Notes under the pieces: generated by a model
What the model was told of the DNA's origin: nothing
Databases searched by the model: none
What the model saw: only the letters and a program-made list of their open reading frames with translations
DNA from: JBDHWG01 sp046328525
GTDB lineage: Bacteria; Chloroflexota; Anaerolineae; Epilineales; JAHCIE01
NCBI GenBank assembly: GCA_046328525.1
Contig: JAXLWK010000008.1
Span: 254,858 to 318,857, forward strand
DNA: 64,000 nucleotides
Reading direction: 5' to 3'
Shown here: positions 48,102-57,793 of the stretch, piece after piece
How positions within the stretch are numbered: position 1 is the stretch's first letter
How the letters are laid out: each line of letters starts with the position of its first letter
Made by a program: the position numbers and the translations under genes

Positions 48102-48380
48102 ATGGATGAAGCCAACGCGCTGGCGCGAACGACTATCGAGAACCTGCTGGATGCCCACCCCCAGGTGACCGCCGTCCTCATTCGACGCCGCATGGCCTGC
48201 GTTGGCTGCGCCCTCGCCTCCTACTGCACCCTGGCTTACGCGGCGCACGTCTACGGTCTCAGCCTGTCATCGCTGATCGCCGAGTGCCAGGGAGCCATCC
48301 ACCAACCGCCCGGCAACGTCGCCGGACAAGGTCACCCCCGGGAGAATACCAATGGCTACCGCAACCCCGAAGAAAAGTAA
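48102..48380 (+). CDS. DUF1858-domain protein at the head of the nos operon
   Basis: A 92-residue protein. Residues 8-62 form a DUF1858/ScdA-N-like helical domain with the conserved Cys pair RRMACVGCALASYC and AHVYGLSLSSLIAEC. Such domains occur in proteins tied to nitrosative stress and iron-sulfur repair, so a link to NO or N2O handling fits the context. AGGAGGG precedes the ATG. Its last 29 bases overlap the nosZ start, which couples their translation; the tail after residue 70 is probably not part of the domain. Confidence 0.82.
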   Translation: MDEANALARTTIENLLDAHPQVTAVLIRRRMACVGCALASYCTLAYAAHVYGLSLSSLIAECQGAIHQPPGNVAGQGHPRENTNGYRNPEEK

Positions 48381-50382
48381 CCGCACTCTCTTGATTCTGA
48401 TTGTGGCTCTGCTGGCAATTCTGCTTCTCGCCGCGCTTTTCTGGTTCACGCGCGGCGGCGGCCTCACCCCCGGCGCGGCGCAGAGCGGCATTCCGGCCGA
48501 TGCGTCGGCCCTGGTGGCCGAGCGGGGCATGACGCCCGACGAAGTGTACGCGGCCCTTAAGACGTACATGCCGTCGGGCAAGACCGACCCCTTCATCATG
48601 TTCTCCTCCGGCGGCCACTCCGGACAGATTCTCGTCATCGGCGTGCCCTCCATGCGCATCCTCAAGAACATCGCGGTGTACACGCCGGAGCCGTGGCAGG
48701 GCTACGGCTACGGTGGCGAGGGCAACAAGGTGCTGGCGGAGGGCGCGGTCAATGGCAAGCCCATCTTGTGGGGCGACGCCCACCACCCCGGCCTGTCGGA
48801 GACTAACGGCGACTATGACGGCCAGTTCGTATTCATCAACGACAAGGCCAACGCGCGCGTCGCCGTCGTAGATCTGCGCGACTTCGAGACCAAGCAGATC
48901 GTCAAGAACCCCAACGCCATCAACGACCACGGCGGCACCTTCGTGACGCCCAACACTGAGTACGTCATCGAAGGCCCGCAGTATGCCGCGCCGATTGGCT
49001 TCGAGTACGCCGGCATGGACCAGTACAAGGATAAGTACCGCGGCCTGATCACATTCTGGGCATTCGACCGCATGGCCGGCCGCATTGACCAGAGCAAGTC
49101 GTTCCAGATCGAGCTGCCGCCCTACTGGCAGGATCTGTGCGACGCTGGCAAGGGGGCGAGCTTTGGCTGGGCCTTCTGCAACTCGTTCAACACCGAGCTG
49201 GCGACGGGCATGACCCAACTCGGCGAGCCGCCCTTCGAGGCCGGCACGTCCAAGAACGACACCGACTATCTGCACATCATCAACTGGCAGAAGGCGGAGG
49301 AGGCGTTCAAGGCCGGCAAGGGCAAGCCGATCAACGGTATCGCCGTCATCCCCATGAAGACCGCCGTGGACGAGGGCATCCTCTTCTTCACGCCGGAGCC
49401 AAAGAGTCCCCACGGCGTGGACGTGACGCCGGGTGGCGAGTACATCACCATCGGCGGCAAGCTCGATCCCCACGTGACCGTCTACTCCATCGAGAAGATC
49501 AAGGCGGCCATGAACGCCGGCGGCCTGAGCAAGGACGACTATGGCGTGCCGGTCATCCCGCTGGACAAGGTCATGGAAGCCCAGGTCGAGCTGGGCCTCG
49601 GCCCGCTGCACACCGTCTACGACGACAAGGGCTACGCCTACACCTCGCTGTTCCTCGACTCGGCCGTCGCCCGCTGGACGCTCGGCGGCCCGTACCAGGG
49701 GCTGCACTCGGAGCAGCCGTGGACGCTGGTGCAGAAGCTGCCGGTGCAGTACAACGTCGGCCACCTGGCGGCCGCCGAGGGTGACACCGCCCACCCCAAG
49801 GGCCAGTACGTCGTCGCTCTCAACAAGTGGTCCATTGACCGCTTCGCCAACGTCGGCCCGCTGCTGCCCCAGAACTTCCAGCTCATTGACAGCTCGAAGA
49901 CCGGCGACCAGATGAAGGTGCTGTACGACATGCCAGTCGGCATGGCGGAGCCGCACTATGCCCAGATCATCTCCGCCGACAAGCTCAAGCCGTTTGAGAT
50001 CTACCCGGAGATCGGCTGGAACCCCGGCACGATGTCGGTGGATCCTGACATGGTCATCACGCCGGACAAGTCGCGAGTCGAGCGCAACGGCAAGAATGTC
50101 GAGGTCTGGATGACCGTCGTCCGCTCGCACTACACTCCCGAGCGCGTCGAAGTCAACAAGGGCGACCACGTGAAGTGGCACCTGACCAACATCGAGCGCA
50201 CGCGCGACGCGACCCACGGCTTCGCCCTCAGCGGCTACAACATCAACCTGAGCCTGGAGCCGGGCGAAACGCAGACGATTGAGTTCGACGCCGACATGCC
50301 CGGCACGTACACCTACTACTGCACGGAGTTCTGCTCGGCGCTGCACCTGGAGATGATCGGCTACTTCCTGGTGAAACCGTAG
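48352..50382 (+). CDS. nosZ: Nitrous-oxide reductase, clade II (Sec-type)
   Basis: A 676-residue copper enzyme reducing N2O to N2. An N-terminal hydrophobic segment (RTLLILIVALLAILLLAALF) without a twin-arginine motif marks the Sec-dependent clade II form, possibly membrane anchored. The seven CuZ histidines are visible as H144/H145 (DAHHPG), H193 (NDHGG), H354 (SPHGV), H374 (DPHVT), H420 (GPLHT) and H471 (NVGHL). The C-terminal cupredoxin domain has the CuA motif CTEFCSALHLEM (C657, C661, H665, M668). It is followed by nosB-like, nosD, nosF, nosY and nosL genes in one transcript. Confidence 0.97.
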   Translation: MATATPKKSNRTLLILIVALLAILLLAALFWFTRGGGLTPGAAQSGIPADASALVAERGMTPDEVYAALKTYMPSGKTDPFIMFSSGGHSGQILVIGVPSMRILKNIAVYTPEPWQGYGYGGEGNKVLAEGAVNGKPILWGDAHHPGLSETNGDYDGQFVFINDKANARVAVVDLRDFETKQIVKNPNAINDHGGTFVTPNTEYVIEGPQYAAPIGFEYAGMDQYKDKYRGLITFWAFDRMAGRIDQSKSFQIELPPYWQDLCDAGKGASFGWAFCNSFNTELATGMTQLGEPPFEAGTSKNDTDYLHIINWQKAEEAFKAGKGKPINGIAVIPMKTAVDEGILFFTPEPKSPHGVDVTPGGEYITIGGKLDPHVTVYSIEKIKAAMNAGGLSKDDYGVPVIPLDKVMEAQVELGLGPLHTVYDDKGYAYTSLFLDSAVARWTLGGPYQGLHSEQPWTLVQKLPVQYNVGHLAAAEGDTAHPKGQYVVALNKWSIDRFANVGPLLPQNFQLIDSSKTGDQMKVLYDMPVGMAEPHYAQIISADKLKPFEIYPEIGWNPGTMSVDPDMVITPDKSRVERNGKNVEVWMTVVRSHYTPERVEVNKGDHVKWHLTNIERTRDATHGFALSGYNINLSLEPGETQTIEFDADMPGTYTYYCTEFCSALHLEMIGYFLVKP

Positions 50383-50399
50383 CGGATGTTGGAGGAACA

Positions 50400-51088
50400 A
50401 TGTCCTCGTTTGAGTTGGACCCTGACGTCAAGGTGGTGCTGCCGGACGGCTCGACGCGCCATCTGACGGAGTACCTCATACCGGGCGCGCTGCTCATGCT
50501 GGCGGCGCTGATGCTGATCACGTCCATCTTCCTGCCCTATTGGAGCCTGACGCTCAAAGCGCCGCAGTATCCCAAAGGGTTGCAAGTCCAGGCGTACGTC
50601 AGCCATCTCGAAGGCGACATGCGTGAGATTGACGGCCTCAACCACTACCTGGGCATGCCGCCGCTGGACGAGGGCGGCCGGCTGGAGCGCTCCGCCTCAG
50701 TTTACCTGATCGTCGCCCTCGGCCTGCTGCTCATCGCTGGCGTGTTCGTGCATAACTGGTGGGCGGCCATTCTCGCCTTGCCCGCCATCGCCTACCCGTT
50801 CATCTTCCTCGCCGACCTGGGGCTGATCCTGTACCGCTTCGGGCACAGCATTGACCCCAAGTCGGCTCTGGGGAGCGCGATCCAGCCGTTCACGCCGCCC
50901 ATCTTCGGCGAGGGCAAGATCGGGCAGTTCGGCACGGTCGCCCGGCCGGAGATTGGGCTGGTGCTGGCGTTCGCCGCGGTCATCGTAGTGCTGATCGGCC
51001 TGTGGTATCACCGCGCCGCCTACAAGCCGATTGTGGACGCGCGGAAGCGGACGCAGGCGGCCGCCAGCTCCGCGCCGGTGACCCAGGC

Positions 51089-51092
<4 letters not shown>
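50400..51092 (+). CDS. NosB-like membrane protein of clade II nos clusters
   Basis: A 230-residue membrane protein with helices near residues 25-50 (YLIPGALLMLAALMLITSIF), 100-120, 122-145 and 185-205. The extracytoplasmic loop LPYWSLTLKAPQYPKGLQV with EGDMREIDGLNHYLGM is a pattern seen in proteins next to nosZ in clade II clusters, often called NosB. The biochemical role is not established; involvement in electron supply or assembly is presumed. GGAGGA precedes the ATG and its stop overlaps nosD (ATGA). Confidence 0.75.
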
Positions 51093-52546
<1,454 letters not shown>

Positions 52547-53410
52547 GCAGCATCGCCACGGTTTCGGTGCGCAGCGTCAGCAAGGTCTACGGCGACGTGC
52601 AGGCCCTGGAGGATGTGTCCTTTGACGTGGGCGCGGGCGAAGCCCTGGCGCTGTGGGGCGCGAACGGCTCTGGCAAGACAACCCTGCTCAAGGCCATTCT
52701 GGGCCTGATCAAGGTGGACGGCGCGATTGTCGTCGGTGGGCACGACGTGCGCCGCGCCGGGAAGGCCGCTCGCTCGGTCATCGGCTACGTGCCGCAGGAG
52801 ACCATCTTCTACGATCTCGGCGTTGACGCGACCATGCGCTTCTTCGCCCGCCTGCGCCATACCGACACCGAGCGGATTGACGCTCTGCTGGAGCGCCTGG
52901 GGCTGGCGGACCACGCCGACAAGCCGGTGCCGGCCCTGTCCGGGGGCCTCAAGCAGCGCCTCGCCCTCGCCGTGGCGCTGCTGGCCGACCCGCCGGTGCT
53001 ACTCCTCGACGAGCCGACGGCCAACCTGGATGTCCAGGCCCGCCACGACTACCTGACCCTGCTGGCCGACCTGCACCACGAAGGCAAGACCATCGTCTTC
53101 GCGTCGCACCGGCTGGACGAGGTCGAGGGGCTGGCGGACCGCGTCCTTGTGCTGGAAGATGGGAAGGTGCTGGACACCATCACCCCGGAGGCGTTGCGCG
53201 AGCGGTCCGCGCCGGAGGTCAAGATGACACTGTGGGTGCTGGAAGCGCACCGCGCTCGCGCCCTCACCTATCTGCGCCAGGAGGGCATTGCGGCGTCGCT
53301 GAACGGGCGCGGCACGGTCATCGTGCAGGTTCCCTCCGACCAGAAGATGCAGCTCCTCTATTCGCTCAACCAGTGGGACATTCCCGTGTTAAACTTCGAG
53401 GTAGAGTAAC

Positions 53411-54259
53411 ATGCAGCTTTCCATGCGACTCATCGAACCTGGCGCGGTGTGGACGATTGCGCTGCGCGAGCTGCGCGAAAGCCTGCGCAACAAGTGGCTC
53501 TGGTTCTACGCCGTGGCCTTCGCCGGCCTGGCGCTGGCGCTCTCCCAGGCCGGCATCGCGTCGGCCGGCTACGCCGGTCTTGGCGGGTTCGGGCGCACTG
53601 CCGCCAGCCTTATCAACGCGCTCCTGCTGTTCGTCCCCTTGATGGGCCTGACTGTCGGCGCGGGCGTCCTGGCCGGCGACCGCGAGCGGGGAACGCTGCT
53701 GTACCTTCTCGCCCAGCCGGTGAGCCGCGCGGAGGTGTTCTGGGGCAAGGCGTTAGGCGCTGGCCTGGCCGTTCTGGCGGCGCTGTCCCTCGGTTTCGGC
53801 GTCGCCGGTCTCGGCCTGGCCGCGACGGTGTCCGGCAATGCGCAGACGTTCCTGGCGCTGGCCGGCTACAGCCTGTTGCTGGCCCTGGCGTCGCTGGGCC
53901 TCGGCTTCGTGCTGAGCGCCCTGACGCGCAAAGCCTCGACGGCGGCCGGCGCCGCCATCCTCGTCTGGCTCGGCCTGGTCTTCTTCGCCGACCTGGGCCT
54001 GGTCGGGGCGGCGCTCTCGCTGCGCCCCAGCCCCGCCGCGCTATTGACCATGCTCCTGGCGAACCCGCTGCAAATCTTCAAGCTCGCCGCGATCTACAGC
54101 CTGCGCGCGACCCTGGACACGCTCGGCGCGGTGGGGCAGTACGCGACCTACCGCTATGGTGAGGCGCTCCCGCTGCTGCTGCTCGGCCTGCTCATCGCCT
54201 GGATCGTGGCGACGTTCGCCCTGGCGTACTTCCTGTTCGACGTGAGAGGAGACGTGTAG
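53411..54259 (+). CDS. nosY: NosY, ABC transporter permease
   Basis: A 282-residue membrane protein with about six helices, including WLWFYAVAFAGLALALSQAG, LLFVPLMGLTVGAGVLAG, VLAALSLGFGVAGLGLAATV and LLLLGLLIAWIVATFALAYF. The motif GDRERGTLLYLLAQPVSR is typical of ABC-2/NosY permeases. It pairs with NosF and NosD. It starts one base after the nosF stop. GC-rich loops leave the exact helix ends uncertain. Confidence 0.93.
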   Translation: MQLSMRLIEPGAVWTIALRELRESLRNKWLWFYAVAFAGLALALSQAGIASAGYAGLGGFGRTAASLINALLLFVPLMGLTVGAGVLAGDRERGTLLYLLAQPVSRAEVFWGKALGAGLAVLAALSLGFGVAGLGLAATVSGNAQTFLALAGYSLLLALASLGLGFVLSALTRKASTAAGAAILVWLGLVFFADLGLVGAALSLRPSPAALLTMLLANPLQIFKLAAIYSLRATLDTLGAVGQYATYRYGEALPLLLLGLLIAWIVATFALAYFLFDVRGDV

Positions 54260-54261
54260 CC

Positions 54262-54735
54262 ATGACTCGTTTGTGGCGCGTGTGCAGCGCCGCCATCGTG
54301 CTCATGCTCCTGGTCAGCGCGTGCGCCGCAACCTCTGGCGAGCCGCAGCCGCCCGACATCGCCTACGGCCACGACATGTGCGACGCCTGCGGCATGATCA
54401 TCAGCGAGGCGCGCTTCGCCGCCGCCACGCTCACCGAGGGGGGCAAGACCCTCAAGTTCGACGACGCCGGCGAGATGTTCAGCTACCACGCGGCGCATCC
54501 GGAGGACGCGGTCAAGGCGTGGTTTGTCCACGACTACGACAGCCAGCGCTGGATCCGCGGCGAGTCGGCGTTCTTCGTCGTCAGCCCCTCGCTCCAGACG
54601 CCGATGGGCAGCGGCCTGGCGGTCTTCGCCGACCGCGCCGCCGCCGACGCTTTCGCGAGCCGCGCCAACGCGCAGGTGATGACGCTGGCCGAGGCGCGGA
54701 CGATGCTCGCCCAGATGAAGATGCCGAAGCACTAG
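54262..54735 (+). CDS. nosL: NosL, copper-chaperone lipoprotein
   Basis: A 157-residue lipoprotein with lipobox LLVSACAA (lipidated Cys at 21). The mature part has the Cu(I)-binding CDACGMIISEARFAA motif and the DDAGEMFSYHAAH strand of the NosL/MerB-like fold. NosL delivers copper for CuZ of NosZ. GGAG lies upstream of the ATG. It ends the nos operon; the following 188 bases hold an inverted repeat and no gene. Confidence 0.94.
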   Translation: MTRLWRVCSAAIVLMLLVSACAATSGEPQPPDIAYGHDMCDACGMIISEARFAAATLTEGGKTLKFDDAGEMFSYHAAHPEDAVKAWFVHDYDSQRWIRGESAFFVVSPSLQTPMGSGLAVFADRAAADAFASRANAQVMTLAEARTMLAQMKMPKH

Positions 54736-54754
54736 CCGGACACAGGGGGCCTTT

Positions 54755-54833
54755 GGACCACGAAGGCCGCGAAAGAACGCGAAAACCGCGAAAGGCATAT
54801 GCCGCGCGGCCCTTTTCGCGCCTTTCGTGGTCC
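54755..54833. repeat. Imperfect inverted repeat after nosL
   Basis: GGACCACGAAGGCCGCGAAA (54755-54774) is mirrored by TTTCGCGCCTTTCGTGGTCC (54814-54833). It probably folds after the nos operon. The rest of 54736-54923 contains further GCGAAA-rich repeat sequence and nothing that looks coding. Confidence 0.6.
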
Positions 54834-54923
54834 AAGTTCCTTAGCGCCTCTGCGTTTCCTTCCTCTGCGGACCTTGCGCGAGGCGAGAGCACACACAACC
54901 GTGGCTGGGCGGTGTAGCAGGAC

Positions 54924-55463
54924 CTAGACGTTCTCCGCGCTCTGCGACAGGCGCTGTTCGGCGTTCCGGTGCATTGAGACGCTTGCCGCGTTCAGCTTCG
55001 CGGCTTCGCGCTCGACCAGGGCCGTGACGCGCTTTGTGTACTCAAGTAGGAAAGCCAGCTCTTCGTCGCTGTATCCAGCCAGCGCCTCGCGCCAGCCATC
55101 CAGGAACGATTCAAAAACCTGAGATGCCTCGGCCAGCCTGTCGGGGGACGGACGCACGATGACACGCCGACGATCGTTTGGGTCGGCCACGCGCCGCGCA
55201 AACCCCACCTTCTCCAGCCGATCGACAATGCCCGTAATCGCCCCCGTCGTCAGCCCGGTCCGCCGCGCAAGTTGGCCGGCCGTCAAGCCATCTGGGAAAC
55301 GATGGATCAACTCGCCGCACTTCCACTCGGTTGGGCTAAGGCCAAAGTGATGCGCAAGCGCCGTATGAAACATCACTGTCGCCGTGCTATTCTCGCGTCC
55401 GGCGTCCGTGAGCGCGCGCAGGAGCGCCTCGCGCCCTGAATTGGGGCTTGACAGATCATCCAT
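54924..55463 (-). CDS. MarR-family transcription regulator
   Basis: A 179-residue winged-helix regulator. LSPTEWKCGELIHRFP leads into the helix-turn-helix LTAGQLARRTGLTTGAITGIVDRLEKVGF and the wing RRVADPNDRRRVIVRPS; a C-terminal helical dimer domain follows. Ligand unknown. It diverges from a methyltransferase gene, and the AT-rich gap between them holds a palindrome that is a plausible operator, so it may repress both. Confidence 0.9.
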   Translation of the reverse strand: MDDLSSPNSGREALLRALTDAGRENSTATVMFHTALAHHFGLSPTEWKCGELIHRFPDGLTAGQLARRTGLTTGAITGIVDRLEKVGFARRVADPNDRRRVIVRPSPDRLAEASQVFESFLDGWREALAGYSDEELAFLLEYTKRVTALVEREAAKLNAASVSMHRNAEQRLSQSAENV

Positions 55464-55481
55464 AGTGTGTTACTATCTAAA

Positions 55482-55519
55482 TATCTTAGATTATAAGATA
55501 CTTGTTGCCTGAGATACTT
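55482..55519. promoter_or_regulatory. Candidate MarR operator
   Basis: TATCTTA (55482-55488), five bases, TAAGATA (55494-55500) is a 19-base palindrome, and AGATACTT occurs at 55496-55503 and again at 55512-55519. The gap is distinctly AT-rich against its surroundings. Confidence 0.55.
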
Positions 55520-55581
55520 ATTTCCTGTGAAAATAGTGTAGCACAGACAGCCCATCCAGACAATGTATCAAGGAGAAGGAC

Positions 55582-56256
55582 ATGGCCCAGGCAAGCGCGA
55601 AGGGGTATAAGGGCATCGGGATGGAGGGCTTCATCGCCAGCTGGTACGCCAAGAACCAGACCAGGGATATGGCGGCCTACCGAAGCGACGCGCGGATCGT
55701 GGCCGCGAACACAGCGGTTGGCGGGGCAATACTGGATCTGGCGCCGGGGCCAGGCTATCTCGCCATCGAGGTGGCTAAGCTCGGAGACTTCCGAGTCGTC
55801 GGCCTGGATGTGAGCAAGACCTTCGTCAACATCGCTCGGCAGAAAGCCGCTGAAGCCGGGGTACAGATAGATTTCCAGGAGGGCAATGCCTCGCAGATGC
55901 CTTTTGCTGACGACTCCTTCGACCTCATTGTCTGCCGAGCTGCGTTCAAGAACTTCGCCGACCCCATCGGAGCGATGAATGAGATGTACCGCACACTGAG
56001 GCCGGGCGGCAAGGGCCTGATCATGGACCTGAACAAGGACGTGTCGCCGCAGACGCTCGCTGAATACGTGGATAGCATGCACGCCAGCGTGTTGGATACG
56101 CTGTTCATGAAGGCAGCGTTTCGCTACATGCTTCTCCCACGGGCATATACCGGTCAGTCGTTCGCCGCGATGGCGAGGCAGTCAAGGTTCGGCAGATGCC
56201 GGGTTGAGGCGCGCTCCGTTGGTCTCGACGTTTGGCTGGACAAACCCGGCGTGTAG
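55582..56256 (+). CDS. Class I SAM-dependent methyltransferase
   Basis: A 224-residue enzyme. Motif I is ILDLAPGPGYLAIEVAK, the acidic residue after strand 2 is in VVGLDVSKTFV, QEGNASQMPFADDSFDLIVC is motif II to post-II, and YRTLRPGGKGLIMDLN motif III. This is the UbiE/Methyltransf_11 type; the substrate is unknown. AAGGAG precedes the ATG. Divergent from the MarR gene and probably under its control. The C-terminal half is short of the usual sheet strands but complete in length. Confidence 0.88.
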   Translation: MAQASAKGYKGIGMEGFIASWYAKNQTRDMAAYRSDARIVAANTAVGGAILDLAPGPGYLAIEVAKLGDFRVVGLDVSKTFVNIARQKAAEAGVQIDFQEGNASQMPFADDSFDLIVCRAAFKNFADPIGAMNEMYRTLRPGGKGLIMDLNKDVSPQTLAEYVDSMHASVLDTLFMKAAFRYMLLPRAYTGQSFAAMARQSRFGRCRVEARSVGLDVWLDKPGV

Positions 56257-56285
56257 CCGCGAGGCGGGTGTCGGTAGAGTTGGCG

Positions 56286-56945
56286 CTACTTGATCCACTG
56301 GGCCGTATTGGCGACCTCGTCTATGCGCTTTTCCAGGTCGGTGAGGATTTTCGGCGCGCTGTTGTCGCCGTAGTAGTGGTCAATCGTCTTGGCGCGGCCG
56401 CTGAGCGTGACGGACGTGACCGCCGAGGGCATGTCAGTGGCGTTCGCCTTGGTGTACTTGTCGTTCATCTCGAAGTAGCCCGCCGCCAGCATCTCGCCCA
56501 ACAGCCCGCGCACCGCCTCCGGGCTGACCTGCCCGCTGGCCGGGCCGACGACCTTCACGAAACGCTTCCCCTCCCACGTCACCTCGCCCGTTCCCTGCAG
56601 CGTGACCTTGTACGTCGGGCACGCGCCGAAGCACGGCCCGCGCTCCAGGGTGATGATGACGTGGTCGAGGTCACCCACGGGCGTCCCCGCTGGGCTGCGC
56701 GTCGCCGCCGACGAGACTGCCGTTGGAACGGTGGTCGGCCGCAAAGTGGGCGCGGCCGTGGGCGGTGATGTGGGCGCTGCCGTGGGAACCGACGTTGGCG
56801 CAGCGGTCGGCGCAACAGCGGCAAGCATGGTGGGGGTGCTCCTGGCGGCCGGCGCGGGGCCGCCTGTCACCCCGGCTGAGCCACACGCAGCGAGGATACA
56901 CGCGAGGGCGAGTAGAGCGACTTCTAATCCGGCGCCTCTACGCAA
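56286..56945 (-). CDS. DUF6438-domain lipoprotein
   Basis: A 219-residue lipoprotein with lipobox LAACGSAG (Cys at 21). A Pro/Thr/Ala linker of about 55 residues (PTAAPTSVPTAAPTSPPTAA) leads to a globular C-terminal domain starting ITLERGPCFGACPTYKVTL, the DUF6438 signature, with the cysteine pair conserved. The function of the domain is unknown. It converges on the methyltransferase gene with 29 bases between stops, and no clear terminator is seen. Confidence 0.82.
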   Translation of the reverse strand: MRRGAGLEVALLALACILAACGSAGVTGGPAPAARSTPTMLAAVAPTAAPTSVPTAAPTSPPTAAPTLRPTTVPTAVSSAATRSPAGTPVGDLDHVIITLERGPCFGACPTYKVTLQGTGEVTWEGKRFVKVVGPASGQVSPEAVRGLLGEMLAAGYFEMNDKYTKANATDMPSAVTSVTLSGRAKTIDHYYGDNSAPKILTDLEKRIDEVANTAQWIK

Positions 56946-56950
56946 GGAGG

Positions 56951-57208
56951 TTACTCTTGAGCATGCGCGATATCAACTTCGCGCTTCGGGATTCTCGCCA
57001 TTTGCATGACGAGTCGCAATGCTTCGTTGACAGCTTCCTCCGTGGGAAAGGCTCTGGCTACATCTGGCGCAAGTCTGACAATATTAGTACCCCTGGCGTA
57101 ACGTTCGGCATACTTTCCCCTTACGCCGTTCTTGAGTACGGTCTCATCGTATTCTTCGCGCAGTTCGTCGCTCATTTCATCATCCGCTGCCGTAATTTCC
57201 TGACTCAT
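56951..57208 (-). CDS. Antitoxin of a BrnT-type toxin-antitoxin pair
   Basis: An 85-residue acidic protein. MSDELREEYDETVLKNGVRG KYAERYARGTN is typical of an antitoxin family often paired with BrnT-like toxins; the C-terminal TEEAVNEALRLVMQMARIPK resembles a ribbon-helix-helix-like DNA-binding helix. Its start lies 29 bases inside the end of the toxin gene, so the pair is co-translated, toxin first. Confidence 0.8.
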   Translation of the reverse strand: MSQEITAADDEMSDELREEYDETVLKNGVRGKYAERYARGTNIVRLAPDVARAFPTEEAVNEALRLVMQMARIPKREVDIAHAQE

Positions 57209-57467
57209 ACAATCTGCGCTCCTTTCGCGTGACTTCTCGTGCGCTAATGATCCGGGTCACCTCACCTCGGTCGGCATGGGAGATAATCAGTAGACGCTCA
57301 GCGGCGGAGCGACCGATCGTGATGAATCGGTCTTCCTCATTCGAGTGATCAGGGTCAGGATAGGTGATCGCCAGCGGGTCGGCAAATGCAGTAATAGCAT
57401 CCGTGAATGCTACGCCGTGCTTGGCTACGTTGTGAGCGGCTTTGCGGTCGTCCCACTCAAAGTCCAT
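57180..57467 (-). CDS. BrnT-family toxin
   Basis: A 95-residue RelE-fold ribonuclease toxin. FEWDDRKAAHNVAKHGVAF opens the family, DPLAITYPDPDHSNEEDRF and TIGRSAAERLLIISH are the middle strands, and RIISAREVTRKERRLYE the C-terminal catalytic Arg/Glu region. BrnT cleaves mRNA when released from its antitoxin. It overlaps the antitoxin gene. The gap upstream (57468-57793) contains only repeats. Confidence 0.85.
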   Translation of the reverse strand: MDFEWDDRKAAHNVAKHGVAFTDAITAFADPLAITYPDPDHSNEEDRFITIGRSAAERLLIISHADRGEVTRIISAREVTRKERRLYESGNYGSG

Positions 57468-57535
57468 ACCACCAACCTGACAAGTCGTGTTGGAGCAATA
57501 TTATCAGCCACATGCGCACTAGGGTCAACTGGCAG

Positions 57536-57771
57536 GGGGAACCTGCCGAGGCAGGCTGGCCTGGGCGTATCTCGCTTGACGAGCCTGCTTGAGCAGGCTT
57601 TCCCATCTCAGACGCCGATTTCGAATCGGCGGTGTCGAATCGGCGGCCACGGCCGGCGAGGGCAACGCCGCCAGGAGCCGACTGGAAGTCGGCACTACAG
57701 GCGATTTCCGTGTATTCTGTGCCTTCCGTAGTTCCCTTCTTCGTGCCGAGGAGCGCCGACTTCCAGTCGGC
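57536..57771. repeat. Cluster of short palindromic repeats
   Basis: The gap 57468-57793 (326 bases) has no supported gene. It contains GAACCTGCCGAGGCAGGC and GCCTGCTTGAGCAGGC-type palindromes, GCCGATTTCGAATCGGCGG, and GCCGACTGGAAGTCGGC (57677-57693) with its reverse complement GCCGACTTCCAGTCGGC at 57755-57771. These are dispersed repeat types that can fold into hairpins. Confidence 0.7.
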
Positions 57772-57793
57772 GCGATAGGGTGAAGCGCCCAAC

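Noticed and set aside
48259..50400. A 713-codon minus-strand frame opposite nosZ
   Set aside because: Shadow of nosZ; the plus strand has all copper ligands.
54736..54923. A small gene after nosL
   Set aside because: Frames here are translations of the inverted repeat and have no ribosome binding site.
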